A stretch of 64,000 bases of DNA from Oscillospiraceae bacterium. Its GTDB lineage: Bacteria > Bacillota > Clostridia > UMGS1883. A program made the translations under genes and the position numbers. The stretch covers positions 1 through 64,000 of the forward strand of contig SVJW01000007.1 in NCBI GenBank assembly GCA_015068735.1. Reading direction: 5' to 3'. Positions 28,513 through 36,471 of the stretch are shown here, piece by piece. The notes beneath the pieces were generated by a model that saw only the letters and a program-made list of their open reading frames with translations, made no database searches and was not told the origin of the DNA. Within the stretch, counting starts at the first letter, position 1, and every line of letters begins with the position of its first letter.

Positions 28513-29391
28513 TTATCCTTTAACAGCTCCTACCATAACGCCTTTTGCAAAATATTTCTGCAAGAAGGGATATACGAACAACATAGGAACTATAGAAACC
28601 ATAATGGTTGCATACTTAATAACGGAACTGAGAGCCTGTCTCTCTGCGCTGTCTGTTCCCTGCATCATATCCGTCTGTTCGTTTGTTATCAATATATCGC
28701 GAAGATACATCTGCAAGGGGTAAAGAGTATTATCTCTCAGATAAATTGCTGCCTGGAACCATGAATTCCACATTGAGGATGCGTAATAAAGAACAAGAAC
28801 TGCAATAGTAGGTTTTACAAGAGGAAGTACGATGCTTACAAGAAGCCTTATTCCCGAAGCCCCGTCTATAATTGCTGCTTCTTCTACGCTTTCCGGCACT
28901 CCCTGAAAAGCTGTTTTCATAATAATAAGGTTAAATGTGTTGATTGCAGTGGGAAGTAGGATTGCCCATCTGGTATCAAGAAGGTCAAGATTTCTTACAA
29001 CCATATATGTGGGAAGCAATCCACCACCAAAGTACATAGTTATAAAAACCATTAACATTATGGGTTTTGAAAACTTCAGGTCCTTCTTGGACAATCCGTA
29101 CCCAAGCGTAATAGTAAGAATCATACTGATAAGTGTTCCTGCTACAACATAAAATATGGTGTTTCCATAACCTATCCATATTTCACTTTTTTCAAAAACT
29201 TTCTGATATGCCGCAAGAGAAAATCCGGTGGGGCTCAGTAAAGCACCGTCATGTTTTATGAATTCCAAGGGATTTGAAAACGAGGCAAATACTACATACA
29301 GGAAGGGGTACAAAGTAACAAGTGATAATATTATGAGTAAAATTATGTTGACTACATTGAACACACGCTCGCCTAAGCTTCTTTTTATCAT
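28513..29391 (-). CDS. Carbohydrate ABC transporter permease (CUT1, LplC/YtcP type)
   Basis: Inner component of an oligosaccharide importer, 292 residues with about six membrane helices (first at 14-35). The cytoplasmic loop EEAAIIDGASGIRLLVSIVLPLVKP near 175-200 is the EAA motif that contacts the ATPase. It starts 14 bp after the end of the partner permease and has AAAGGAGG upstream. No ATP-binding subunit is encoded here; in Firmicutes such CUT1 importers commonly share a chromosomal MsmX-type ATPase, which is the likely case. Substrate is probably the unsaturated oligosaccharide made by the surface lyase. Confidence 0.92.
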   Translation of the reverse strand: MIKRSLGERVFNVVNIILLIILSLVTLYPFLYVVFASFSNPLEFIKHDGALLSPTGFSLAAYQKVFEKSEIWIGYGNTIFYVVAGTLISMILTITLGYGLSKKDLKFSKPIMLMVFITMYFGGGLLPTYMVVRNLDLLDTRWAILLPTAINTFNLIIMKTAFQGVPESVEEAAIIDGASGIRLLVSIVLPLVKPTIAVLVLYYASSMWNSWFQAAIYLRDNTLYPLQMYLRDILITNEQTDMMQGTDSAERQALSSVIKYATIMVSIVPMLFVYPFLQKYFAKGVMVGAVKG

Positions 29392-29405
29392 TCTATACCC
29401 CTCCT

Positions 29406-30359
29406 TTAAAAGATTCCGCTGCCGGTAACTTTTTTGCTTAGTTTGTTAGCGGCAAATACCAAAATAACATTAACAAGTGAATTGAAGAGCCCTACCGCTG
29501 TCGAATAACTGAACTGGGCATTCTCAAGACCGTATCTGTAAACGAAGCTTGAGATAACATCTGCCTTTTCATACACAACGGGATTATACAAAAGAATCGT
29601 CTGTTCATGACCGATAGTCATCATCTGACCAATCTGCAGGATAAACATTGTTACAACTGTGGGCAAAATTCCGGGAATTGTTATATGTAAAAGTTGCTTC
29701 CATTTTCCCGCACCATCGATTTGTGCAGCCTCATACAGTTCCATGTCGATTCCTGAAAGAGCTGCCATATAGATGATACTGTTCCATCCGAAGTTTTTCC
29801 ATGCTGAGGAAACAATATATATTCCTCTGTACATATCAACCTCATATAAAAGATTAGTATAATTTTTTCCCGTAATTGCATTGACTATGTTTGTTATAAG
29901 ACCGCTTGATGAAGTAAAATCAACAACCATACCGCAAACAACAACCAAAGATATGAAATGAGGGAGATATGTAGTGGTCTGGATAGTTTTCTTGAACTTC
30001 ATTGAACGAAGTTCATTCATCATAAGTGCAAGTATAATACCCATAGGGAACACAAATATCAGTGAATACAGATTGATAACCAACGTATTTCTGATAACAC
30101 GCCACGCATACATTCCGCCAAAAAATTCTTTGAAATATTTAAGACCTACCCATTCGCTGCCAAGAATACCGCGGGCGGGTGAATAGTCAACAAAGCCCAT
30201 TAAAACTCCGTACATGGGTGCGTAGCAGAATACAATGTAAAACAAAATACCGGGAACCATAAGAAGGTATATACTTTTGTTTTTGCGAAGATCTCTACCT
30301 GCATCCACGAACCAGTTTTTAAAACCTGATGACTTTTTCTCACAAGAGGTTTTCTTCAT
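29406..30359 (-). CDS. Carbohydrate ABC transporter permease (CUT1, LplB type)
   Basis: Second permease of the importer, 317 residues. It has the long cytoplasmic N-terminus of LplB-like proteins, a first helix near 33-55 (IYLLMVPGILFYIVFCYAPMYG), and the EAA loop YEAAQIDGAGKWKQLLHITIPGILP near 210-235. It pairs with the 28513 permease and the binding protein at 30451. AAGGAG lies upstream of ATG 30359. Homologues of this type serve rhamnogalacturonan and other complex oligosaccharides in Bacillus, but substrate cannot be read from the sequence. Confidence 0.92.
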   Translation of the reverse strand: MKKTSCEKKSSGFKNWFVDAGRDLRKNKSIYLLMVPGILFYIVFCYAPMYGVLMGFVDYSPARGILGSEWVGLKYFKEFFGGMYAWRVIRNTLVINLYSLIFVFPMGIILALMMNELRSMKFKKTIQTTTYLPHFISLVVVCGMVVDFTSSSGLITNIVNAITGKNYTNLLYEVDMYRGIYIVSSAWKNFGWNSIIYMAALSGIDMELYEAAQIDGAGKWKQLLHITIPGILPTVVTMFILQIGQMMTIGHEQTILLYNPVVYEKADVISSFVYRYGLENAQFSYSTAVGLFNSLVNVILVFAANKLSKKVTGSGIF

Positions 30360-30450
30360 TTTTTATTTACTCCTTATCCTAACAAGGTAAGGAGCCATAA
30401 ATTTGCTCCTTACCTTGTTGTCAGCTATAATAACCTTTTAACAGACCATC

Positions 30451-32073
30451 TTATTTTGTATGTCTGTCATACACTTTCTGGGAAACTTCAATAATCTTTG
30501 TCAACCCTATTTTCTTTGCATTGCTAATAAACTTATCAAAGTTAGAGAGGGGCTCTTTTCCTAACAGGAATTTTGAATGCATTTCACTAAGGTAAGTGCT
30601 TGTTTCAATACTTGCCGTAGAAATAGAATCCAGTTCTTTTTCCGTCATAGCCATAGGCGGAAGAATTACATCTCTGCTGTTTTCCATAGAATACTGAATT
30701 GAAGCTTCACGCTGTGTCTTTATTTCATCGCTGAAGTTAGCTTCAAGCGCTCTCATTGCGCTATAATGCGTAAGACCGGGAGCACCACTTCTTGCAAAGT
30801 ATTTTCCTGCAAACGCTTCCGTGGGAGTTTTTCCGTCAGGATTGTTAAGAACATAATCTGTGAAATACTTGTTTCCATCTTCATCAATATCGTAGGTTTC
30901 ACCCTTGATACCCCACTGAAGAAGTGTAGATCCTTCTTCACTGTAGAAGTAGTCGAGAAGTCTTACTGCTTCTACAGGATATTTACAATCTCCGGAAACA
31001 ACTGACCCTGCTTTCTGAACTGTCTGGGTTACAGAAGATGCCGGAGCATAAGAAACTCCATTCTTATCCTTGGGATAAGGTACTGCAACAAGGTTAAGTT
31101 CGGGATTTGTTGACATATATTTGGGCATATCATTGTTATTATCGTAGTAGAATGCACCAACCTCACCATTAAGGACCATAGAATCAAGTTGCTGTCCTGT
31201 ACATGCTATGAAATTAGGATCAATGAGTCCTTCCTCATACCAACGGTTTATAGTTTCAAGATAGTCTTTGTAACCGGGGAGAAGAACGGGGTGTGTTACC
31301 TTTCCTGTTACAGGATCAAGGCAGGTTGAAGAAACATTTGGCAAGCCGAATCCGCTAGCAAAGATTTCATTCTGCATACCACCTATAGCCGCTGTTGCAA
31401 AGGGAACTGTATTTTTTCCACCAAGCTTATTATCACGGAATGCTTTAAGAACTGCTTCCCATTCTTCAATAGTTGTAGGAATATCCATTCCTACCTTATC
31501 AAGCCAATCCTGGCGGATGAAGTAACCGTTGTATCCGAGATACTCTTCATTGTCAATAAGATTGGGGAAATATGTTCTTGTGTCGCCCATAAGAGCAAGC
31601 TGCTGCTGATAGGATTCATTTTCTGCAACCAGCTTGTTGAAGTTAGGAGCAAATTTCTCTATGTACTCTGTAAGATCAAGGTATACACCATCTTCAACAT
31701 ACTCTATGTTTGCACTGTCATCGAAATAGTACATAACAATGTCGGGCATATCACCGGAAGCAAGCATAATATTAAGCTGTTCCATAGCAGAGCCTACAGG
31801 GTGAATAAAATCAATCTTAACGCCTGTTCTCTTCTCTATTTCCTTAACAACTTCATACTCTTCATAGTCTGCTGCATATCCTTGCGAGTTGTTTTTAATC
31901 CAGACGGTTAAAGTAATGTCCTCTGTTGTAATGGGCATGGTATTTTCTGTTATTGACTCTATGCCGGAAATATCAACATTGGTACCTTTTTCCTTTTTCC
32001 CGCATCCTGACATTGCTGCTACCGTTAAACACAGTATCATAAACAACGATAACGCTTTTTTTACCTTTTTCAT
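30451..32073 (-). CDS. Extracellular solute-binding lipoprotein (LplA/YtcQ type)
   Basis: Substrate receptor of the importer. The 540-residue product has a lipoprotein signal with lipobox AMSGCGKK (Cys about 25) and the layout of family 1 solute-binding proteins: TLTVWIKNNS near the start of the mature domain, NIMLASGDMPDIVMYY, and FIRQDWLDKVGMDIPTTIEEW. It is the first gene of the long minus-strand series and lies divergent from the membrane AraC regulator. I take ATG 32073 (MKKVKKALS) after AAAGGATG; upstream in-frame codons would put non-signal sequence before the signal peptide. A 91-bp gap with a weak hairpin separates it from the permease gene, which may set relative expression. Confidence 0.92.
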   Translation of the reverse strand: MKKVKKALSLFMILCLTVAAMSGCGKKEKGTNVDISGIESITENTMPITTEDITLTVWIKNNSQGYAADYEEYEVVKEIEKRTGVKIDFIHPVGSAMEQLNIMLASGDMPDIVMYYFDDSANIEYVEDGVYLDLTEYIEKFAPNFNKLVAENESYQQQLALMGDTRTYFPNLIDNEEYLGYNGYFIRQDWLDKVGMDIPTTIEEWEAVLKAFRDNKLGGKNTVPFATAAIGGMQNEIFASGFGLPNVSSTCLDPVTGKVTHPVLLPGYKDYLETINRWYEEGLIDPNFIACTGQQLDSMVLNGEVGAFYYDNNNDMPKYMSTNPELNLVAVPYPKDKNGVSYAPASSVTQTVQKAGSVVSGDCKYPVEAVRLLDYFYSEEGSTLLQWGIKGETYDIDEDGNKYFTDYVLNNPDGKTPTEAFAGKYFARSGAPGLTHYSAMRALEANFSDEIKTQREASIQYSMENSRDVILPPMAMTEKELDSISTASIETSTYLSEMHSKFLLGKEPLSNFDKFISNAKKIGLTKIIEVSQKVYDRHTK

Positions 32074-32311
32074 AAAATTTACACATCCTTTTGTTTCTAT
32101 AAAATTTGCTTGATCCGAGCGATGCAAAAGTGTACATTGCCCACATTTTGATTTTAATTCAGACTATCTGAAAAAACAACTTTCTATTTCTTTGGTAAAA
32201 GAGACGATTTCTTGTCTTTTTTGGTTTTTTCTTTTTTCTATTGCACTCAAAAAGGCTTTGTTAACCCGTTTTTTCTTTTTTTGTTTCTTTATTCATCTCA
32301 AAAATTACCTC

Positions 32312-32340
32312 TTGTTTTTTGGTTTTCGGTTTAGTATAAT
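32312..32340 (+). promoter_or_regulatory. Sigma-A-like promoter of the membrane AraC regulator
   Basis: TTGTTT and TATAAT separated by 17 bp, 34 bp before the ATG at 32375. It sits in the 301-bp divergent spacer (32074-32374), which otherwise is AT-rich and probably holds the regulator's binding sites. Confidence 0.6.
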
Positions 32341-32374
32341 TGTATTACAATTAAGTGTACCGAGGAGCCTGTCT

Positions 32375-34657
32375 ATGAAGTTTTCATCATTAGTAAAAAA
32401 GAAGTACCGAAAATTTGATGTCAGCATAATATGGTCGATTCTGATTCCCTATGCCGCTCTTTTCCTGTGCTTTACATTAATTATGAATTATATGCTGCAA
32501 TTCGCCAACAACAAACTGCAGGATGAATTGTACACAGCTCATGAGAACACTTTCAATGCGATTTCAGCAAATATTGAGTCCTTTAAATACAACATTGATT
32601 CATTTTCACAGCAGATATCGAGCAATGAAAATCTTATTTCCATTGCCGAAGAGCGTGTATGGGAGGATAGCGATGTTTATTACAACATAAAAAATCTGAA
32701 AGAAGATTTAAGCCGTGCTTTACTTCCCTATGATTCAATAAAAACTGTCAGTATTTATTTCCCACTTACTAATAATTTGGTTATTGATGGTGGTATTCTG
32801 CCGGCCGAAAAGGAATATCAAAACTATTATTTTTCAAGCCATATGTCTCCTAAAAAAAATTACAATGATTGGAAGGAATTTATTCTTGACAATCATTATT
32901 TTGAAATGTATCGCAGTGATAACGGGGATGTTTTTTACATTCATTCGGTAAAAAAAGCAAATAAAACAATTGCCACCATTATTATTGATATAAATGAAGA
33001 TATTTTCAAAAAACTTTTATCCGATGATTCTCACGGCTCGGGAATTATAATCTACAATCATTTGAATGAGGTTGTCTTCTTTGACGGACAAGATTCAGAT
33101 AAAAACCTATTTGAAAAACTTACTCCCGATTTTGACAATCATATGCTAACCTTAAAAATTGATGGAACTCCCTATATACAGTTCCTTGACGACAGTCCGA
33201 CACATCTGGGATTTTCTTACTACATAGCAGAAACAGAATTTTATAAATCCGCAAAAAATATGACAACATATTTTTACAAGCTTATTATAGTTTTCATCCT
33301 GCTGTCGATTGTTATGTCGTTGTATTTTACAAAGTCGCACTACCGTTCTGTTTCTGATATTGTGAATACGCTGAAAAAGTTTTCTTCCGGCTCCAATAAT
33401 TCCGAAAACACTAAAAATGAATACACATATATAAAGAATTCTGTTCAGTCGCTTTCCCAAAAGCTTGTAAGAACCGAAGTTGAAATTAACAGGCAAAGCA
33501 GAATCTCTTTATTGTTAACACTGAAAAAGCACCTTATCAATCATCATAATTCTATGAAATTCAGCAATCTTCTGGCCATCTATCATACAAACTTTTCATT
33601 TAAGAATTATGTAGTTGCACTCGTAACAATAAATTACGCTGATGAAAACTATTGGTTGCTTTCCCGCGGAGATGACGAGCTTATTTTTTCTGCCGTAGAA
33701 AACCTCTTCAGCGATTATTCTGAAGAGGGGTATCAAAATATTTTAATTCAGCTGGATGAAAGTACCGCTCTTATTTTAATAGGTACAGATAACAACAAAT
33801 CTGTTCTCCCTGATATAGAAAGATTCTTTGTGGAAGAAAAGAATTTCTGTACAGAAAATCTTAATTTTGATTTTTATGTGCATGTAAGTGATGTTTTCGC
33901 AGATATTGACAATACAAAATCCGTTTATGAAAAGTTGCGAAGCTCGCATTACATTAATCCTGAAAATGCTGTGACTTTCCAAAACAATATTTTAAACAAC
34001 CACTCTTATGACTACGGATTTCTTGAGTTCACAGAATCAGCACTTCAGCAAAATCTTGAAAGCTCTGATATAAAAGAAACAAAACAATTGCTTGACAATG
34101 TTTTTTTAAAGCATTTGACATCTGTTCCAAGCGCATTTTTGTATTTTGTTAACATTAGAATACTGAATATTTTCTCCGGGCTTACTAAATATTTGGAGCA
34201 GGATGAGGTTCCGGATTATCTTGATCTTTTAAATCGAATTAATCCAAAGAACGCTTCCCATAAAGACTTTATATCTTTGGCTGAATATTATTGCAAGATT
34301 AAGTCTGCAAACCTTACAGCAAACGTGCGTCTTTCCGCAGCAATTACAGAATATGTAAACAAAAACTTTGCAGACCAATCTCTCAATGTCAACACGCTAT
34401 GTTATGAATTTAACAGGAATCCCAGTTATGTATCCAGCCTTTTCAAGGCTGAAACAGGCAAGATGCTTAACCAATATATTGCCGAAACCAGACTTCATCA
34501 CGCCAAGATTCTTCTTCTATCGGACAAAAATATAGATAAAATTGCTCAGGAGTGCGGTTTTTCAGATGTCGCAGTATTTAGAAGAACATTTAAAAGATAC
34601 ATTGGTATTACCCCTTCAGAGTACAGAAAGAATTTCAAAAACAGAACTTCAGATTGA
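32375..34657 (+). CDS. Membrane-anchored AraC-family regulator (YesS-like)
   Basis: One-component transmembrane regulator, 760 residues. Helix 1 at about 17-39, an extracellular sensor domain (about 40-295, Cache-like by layout), helix 2 at about 297-318 (LIIVFILLSIVMSLYF), a linker with a coiled-coil feel, and a C-terminal AraC double helix-turn-helix at about 650-755 (LNVNTLCYEFNRNPSYVSSLFK; GFSDVAVFRRTFKRYIGITPSEYRK). Proteins of this design control oligosaccharide import genes next to them, for example rhamnogalacturonan genes in Bacillus. GAGGAG precedes ATG 32375; upstream in-frame Phe-rich sequence is not needed. It is the last clear gene of the island. Confidence 0.88.
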   Translation: MKFSSLVKKKYRKFDVSIIWSILIPYAALFLCFTLIMNYMLQFANNKLQDELYTAHENTFNAISANIESFKYNIDSFSQQISSNENLISIAEERVWEDSDVYYNIKNLKEDLSRALLPYDSIKTVSIYFPLTNNLVIDGGILPAEKEYQNYYFSSHMSPKKNYNDWKEFILDNHYFEMYRSDNGDVFYIHSVKKANKTIATIIIDINEDIFKKLLSDDSHGSGIIIYNHLNEVVFFDGQDSDKNLFEKLTPDFDNHMLTLKIDGTPYIQFLDDSPTHLGFSYYIAETEFYKSAKNMTTYFYKLIIVFILLSIVMSLYFTKSHYRSVSDIVNTLKKFSSGSNNSENTKNEYTYIKNSVQSLSQKLVRTEVEINRQSRISLLLTLKKHLINHHNSMKFSNLLAIYHTNFSFKNYVVALVTINYADENYWLLSRGDDELIFSAVENLFSDYSEEGYQNILIQLDESTALILIGTDNNKSVLPDIERFFVEEKNFCTENLNFDFYVHVSDVFADIDNTKSVYEKLRSSHYINPENAVTFQNNILNNHSYDYGFLEFTESALQQNLESSDIKETKQLLDNVFLKHLTSVPSAFLYFVNIRILNIFSGLTKYLEQDEVPDYLDLLNRINPKNASHKDFISLAEYYCKIKSANLTANVRLSAAITEYVNKNFADQSLNVNTLCYEFNRNPSYVSSLFKAETGKMLNQYIAETRLHHAKILLLSDKNIDKIAQECGFSDVAVFRRTFKRYIGITPSEYRKNFKNRTSD

Positions 34658-34665
34658 TAAAAGTA

Positions 34666-34782
34666 ATGTTAGGAGTTACAGCTTTATTCTGGGAATGTAT
34701 GTTAGTAGGTGTTGCCATCGCTTCTACTCCTATCGCGGAGAACGAACCTGATATAGACGACACAACTGCAGAAGAAGAATAA
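34666..34782 (+). CDS. Possible small membrane peptide at island right end
   Basis: A 38-codon frame from ATG 34666 to TAA 34782. It would have a short hydrophobic stretch (VTALFWECMLVGVAIAS) and an acidic tail (ENEPDIDDTTAEEE). The stop lies four bases before the right arm-like repeat. No clear ribosome site is present and I recognise no family; it could equally be the degraded end of a lost mobility gene or chance. Included because it is the only frame in this spacer. Confidence 0.25.
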   Translation: MLGVTALFWECMLVGVAIASTPIAENEPDIDDTTAEEE

Positions 34783-34785
34783 CCT

Positions 34786-34803
34786 GCCACAAATTTGCCA
34801 CAA
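34786..34803 (+). repeat. Putative integrase arm site (right)
   Basis: GCCACAAATTTGCCACAA, identical and in the same orientation as 464-481 near the left island end. It lies about 127 bp inside the right direct repeat. Confidence 0.6.
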
Positions 34804-34851
34804 CACGACATTCAATATTGCAAAAATTACACACTTTATGGCAAAAAAAAT

Positions 34852-34881
34852 AAACAGTAAGTTATACAAAACCTACTGTTT
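34852..34881. terminator. Hairpin inside island right end
   Basis: AAACAGTA at 34852-34859 pairs with TACTGTTT at 34874-34881 over a 14-base loop; A-run before and T-rich sequence after suggest a weak terminator readable from either strand. Confidence 0.45.
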
Positions 34882-34929
34882 TAGGCGTTTTCGGGCGTTT
34901 TTTAACGATATTTGACGCTCTCTATAGAA

Positions 34930-34953
34930 CTCAAAGAGATAAAGACTTTGCAA
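34930..34953 (+). repeat. Putative attR: second copy of the rpsI 3' end
   Basis: Perfect 24-bp copy of 392-415, still carrying the codons for Ser-Lys-Arg-stop though no rpsI sequence lies before it. It marks the right boundary of the island; everything from about 34954 onward reads as core chromosome. Confidence 0.8.
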
Positions 34954-34959
34954 CGACCC

Positions 34960-34990
34960 CCCACAACCGTATTGGTTGTGGGATTTTCTT
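34960..34990 (+). terminator. Terminator following attR (probable original rpsI terminator)
   Basis: CCCACAACC pairs with GGTTGTGGG, then ATTTTCTTT. It resembles the hairpin after rpsI at 418-454 and stands at the same distance from the repeat, which fits a host terminator displaced by insertion. Confidence 0.8.
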
Positions 34991-34994
34991 TATA

Positions 34995-35034
34995 CATAAA
35001 AACACCGTAACTGAAAAGTTACGGTGTTTTATGT
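34995..35034. terminator. Terminator downstream of small membrane protein gene
   Basis: CATAAAACACCGTAAC pairs with GTTACGGTGTTTTATG. It lies six bases beyond the stop of the minus-strand gene ending at 35041 and has T/A runs on both sides. Confidence 0.85.
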
Positions 35035-35040
35035 ATTCAA

Positions 35041-35436
35041 TTACTTTTCTTCTTTTTTGATGTATACAGCCAACACAACGTTTGCTATAACAGCAAGAAG
35101 AGATAACCACAAACCAAATCCCCAGTAATCCATAAGATCTATTAGGTTTGCATCAGAGATAAACAAGAAGTATACCATACCTGCAGCTGCTGCGATAGGA
35201 CCTACAAATGCATAAAGCTTATTCTTAAGCCAGCCGCCTACTGCTGCAAGACCGGAGCCACCAAGGATGAGGAGAAGAACAAGGATTCCCTCAAAGGACA
35301 TATCTCCTGCACCTTCCATCATGTCAAAAAAGCTTACGCTCTCACCCATGAAAGAAACAAAGGGCAGAAACAAGAATGCAACAATTGCTACTGCGCCGAT
35401 GATCATCATAGCCATCCACTTATTGATTTTTTCCAT
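35041..35436 (-). CDS. Small four-helix membrane protein, unknown function
   Basis: A 131-residue integral membrane protein with about four helices (8-30, 48-68, 72-96, 104-126). The N-terminus (NKWMAMMIIGAVAIVAFLFLPFVS) closely resembles that of the neighbouring gene at 35583-36050, so the two are paralogues. No catalytic residues are apparent. GGAGG stands upstream of ATG 35436, and it has its own terminator on each side. First core-chromosome gene after the island. Function not recognised. Confidence 0.75.
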   Translation of the reverse strand: MEKINKWMAMMIIGAVAIVAFLFLPFVSFMGESVSFFDMMEGAGDMSFEGILVLLLILGGSGLAAVGGWLKNKLYAFVGPIAAAAGMVYFLFISDANLIDLMDYWGFGLWLSLLAVIANVVLAVYIKKEEK

Positions 35437-35538
35437 TTTTATATCCTCCTTTTATGTTGTTAACAATATTATAACTCTTACATGTTACAAAACAGTTACA
35501 TTTTCACATTTTTTGACAATTTTTATATATTTTTGGAT

Positions 35539-35578
35539 AAAAAAGACGGTAGGAATCTTCCCTACCGTCCTGTTTTTT
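35539..35578. terminator. Bidirectional terminator between membrane protein paralogues
   Basis: GACGGTAGG at 35545 pairs with CCTACCGTC ending at 35569, flanked by A-run and T-run, so it can stop transcription on either strand. It ends the 35583 gene. Confidence 0.85.
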
Positions 35579-35582
35579 GATT

Positions 35583-36050
35583 TTACTGCTGAATTTCTGT
35601 GGGAGCTGCCTGTTGTTCTTTCTTAAGTATCCAAGCAAGAGCTGCAATACCTGCATAGCAGATAAGGGGAACCCAGATTCCAAGGCCAAGAGAAACAGAT
35701 CCACCTGCCATTGCGTCTCCACCGGGAGCATCAAAAATATTGATGAGTGTGATTACAAAACCAACACCGCCTGCAATGAGAGCTGACATAACTGACTTCT
35801 TATAGCTTGCAAAGATTGCAACAGCGCCTGCAACAAGCATGATAATCATGTCGAATGTTAATTCCACTTCAATAGTCTGAGTCTGTCCCATGTAAGAAAG
35901 TTCTACTTCTCCGGAAACATAATCCATTCCTGTTGCACTGGCAAGCTCTGTTCCGCCGTAAGATACGGACATCAAAGGCAAGAATAAGAAAGCCGCAATT
36001 GCTACCACTCCTGCAATGAGAATAACCGTCCATTTGTTTACATTGTTCAT
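35583..36050 (-). CDS. Small membrane protein, paralogue of the 35041 gene
   Basis: A 155-residue protein with about four helices (8-30, 67-85, 88-108, 122-146) and a hydrophilic extracytoplasmic loop (TQTIEVEL). Its start (NKWTVILIAGVVAIAAFLFLPLMSV) mirrors the neighbour. The C-terminus is a short Glu/Gln-rich tail. GGAGG precedes ATG 36050 and a good promoter lies 33 bp further up. No known family recognised. Confidence 0.75.
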   Translation of the reverse strand: MNNVNKWTVILIAGVVAIAAFLFLPLMSVSYGGTELASATGMDYVSGEVELSYMGQTQTIEVELTFDMIIMLVAGAVAIFASYKKSVMSALIAGGVGFVITLINIFDAPGGDAMAGGSVSLGLGIWVPLICYAGIAALAWILKKEQQAAPTEIQQ

Positions 36051-36082
36051 TTTTTATTTCCTCCTTTTGTTTGGTTATTCCT

Positions 36083-36111
36083 ATTATAACTCTAACTTGC
36101 TATAAAATCAA
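36083..36111 (-). promoter_or_regulatory. Sigma-A promoter for the 35583 gene
   Basis: On the minus strand TTGATT and TATAAT are spaced by 17 bp, with GGAGG about 25 bases after the -10 box. The sequence around the -10 (AGAGTTATAATA) recurs upstream of the paralogue at 35436. Confidence 0.7.
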
Positions 36112-36146
36112 CACATTTTAACATATTTTGTCATTTTTTAGAATAA

Positions 36147-36464
36147 AAGCACCCCAACAGGGGTGCTTCAGCGTGTCGATAAACCTATCGACACGCTGGC
36201 AGACGAGGAAAAAGGAAGGTAAATCTGTTCAAGTCAAGCTCGTCGGCGTACGAGGGTACGGTAGAGATTGACTTGGACGGAAGCAAGCAAAAGCCCTGAA
36301 AACCGCGATTTTCAGGGCTTTAACTATCTTTTTCATTGAATGAGAAGTTGCCTTGTTACCGGATTGTCGAAAATCGCAAACCCTTACAAAAACTTTAAAA
36401 ATTCAAGTTTGCTTGCGGTTGACCGACTTTTTCGACAGTCTGAGCACCCCTATTGGGGTGCTTT
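36147..36464 (+). repeat. Dispersed structured repeat, family I, copy B
   Basis: Body 36171-36442 matches the reverse complement of 15431-15700. Hairpins: GCGTGTCGATA/TATCGACACGC at 36171-36196, a stem 36225-36237 with 36268-36280, and AAAGCCCTGAAAA/TTTTCAGGGCTTT at 36290-36321. It is bracketed by AGCACCCC-loop-GGGGTGCT hairpins at 36147-36168 and 36443-36462, unlike copy A where the bracket is a different hairpin. It fills the 421-bp spacer 36051-36471 except for the promoter of the 35583 gene. No protein is encoded. Confidence 0.85.
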
Positions 36465-36471
36465 CAGCTTT

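Noticed and set aside
28358..28723. Open frame on the plus strand across the GC-rich spacer into the permease gene
   Set aside because: It runs antisense to a clear permease, has no ribosome site, and its Arg/Ser/Cys-rich product looks like translated non-coding repeat.
34542..34751. 69-codon frame overlapping the end of the membrane AraC gene
   Set aside because: Most of it is an alternate frame of the AraC helix-turn-helix region.
34995..35034. Long inverted repeat near attR considered as an insertion-sequence end
   Set aside because: It lies just after a gene stop, has terminator geometry with flanking A/T runs, and no partner copy is found.
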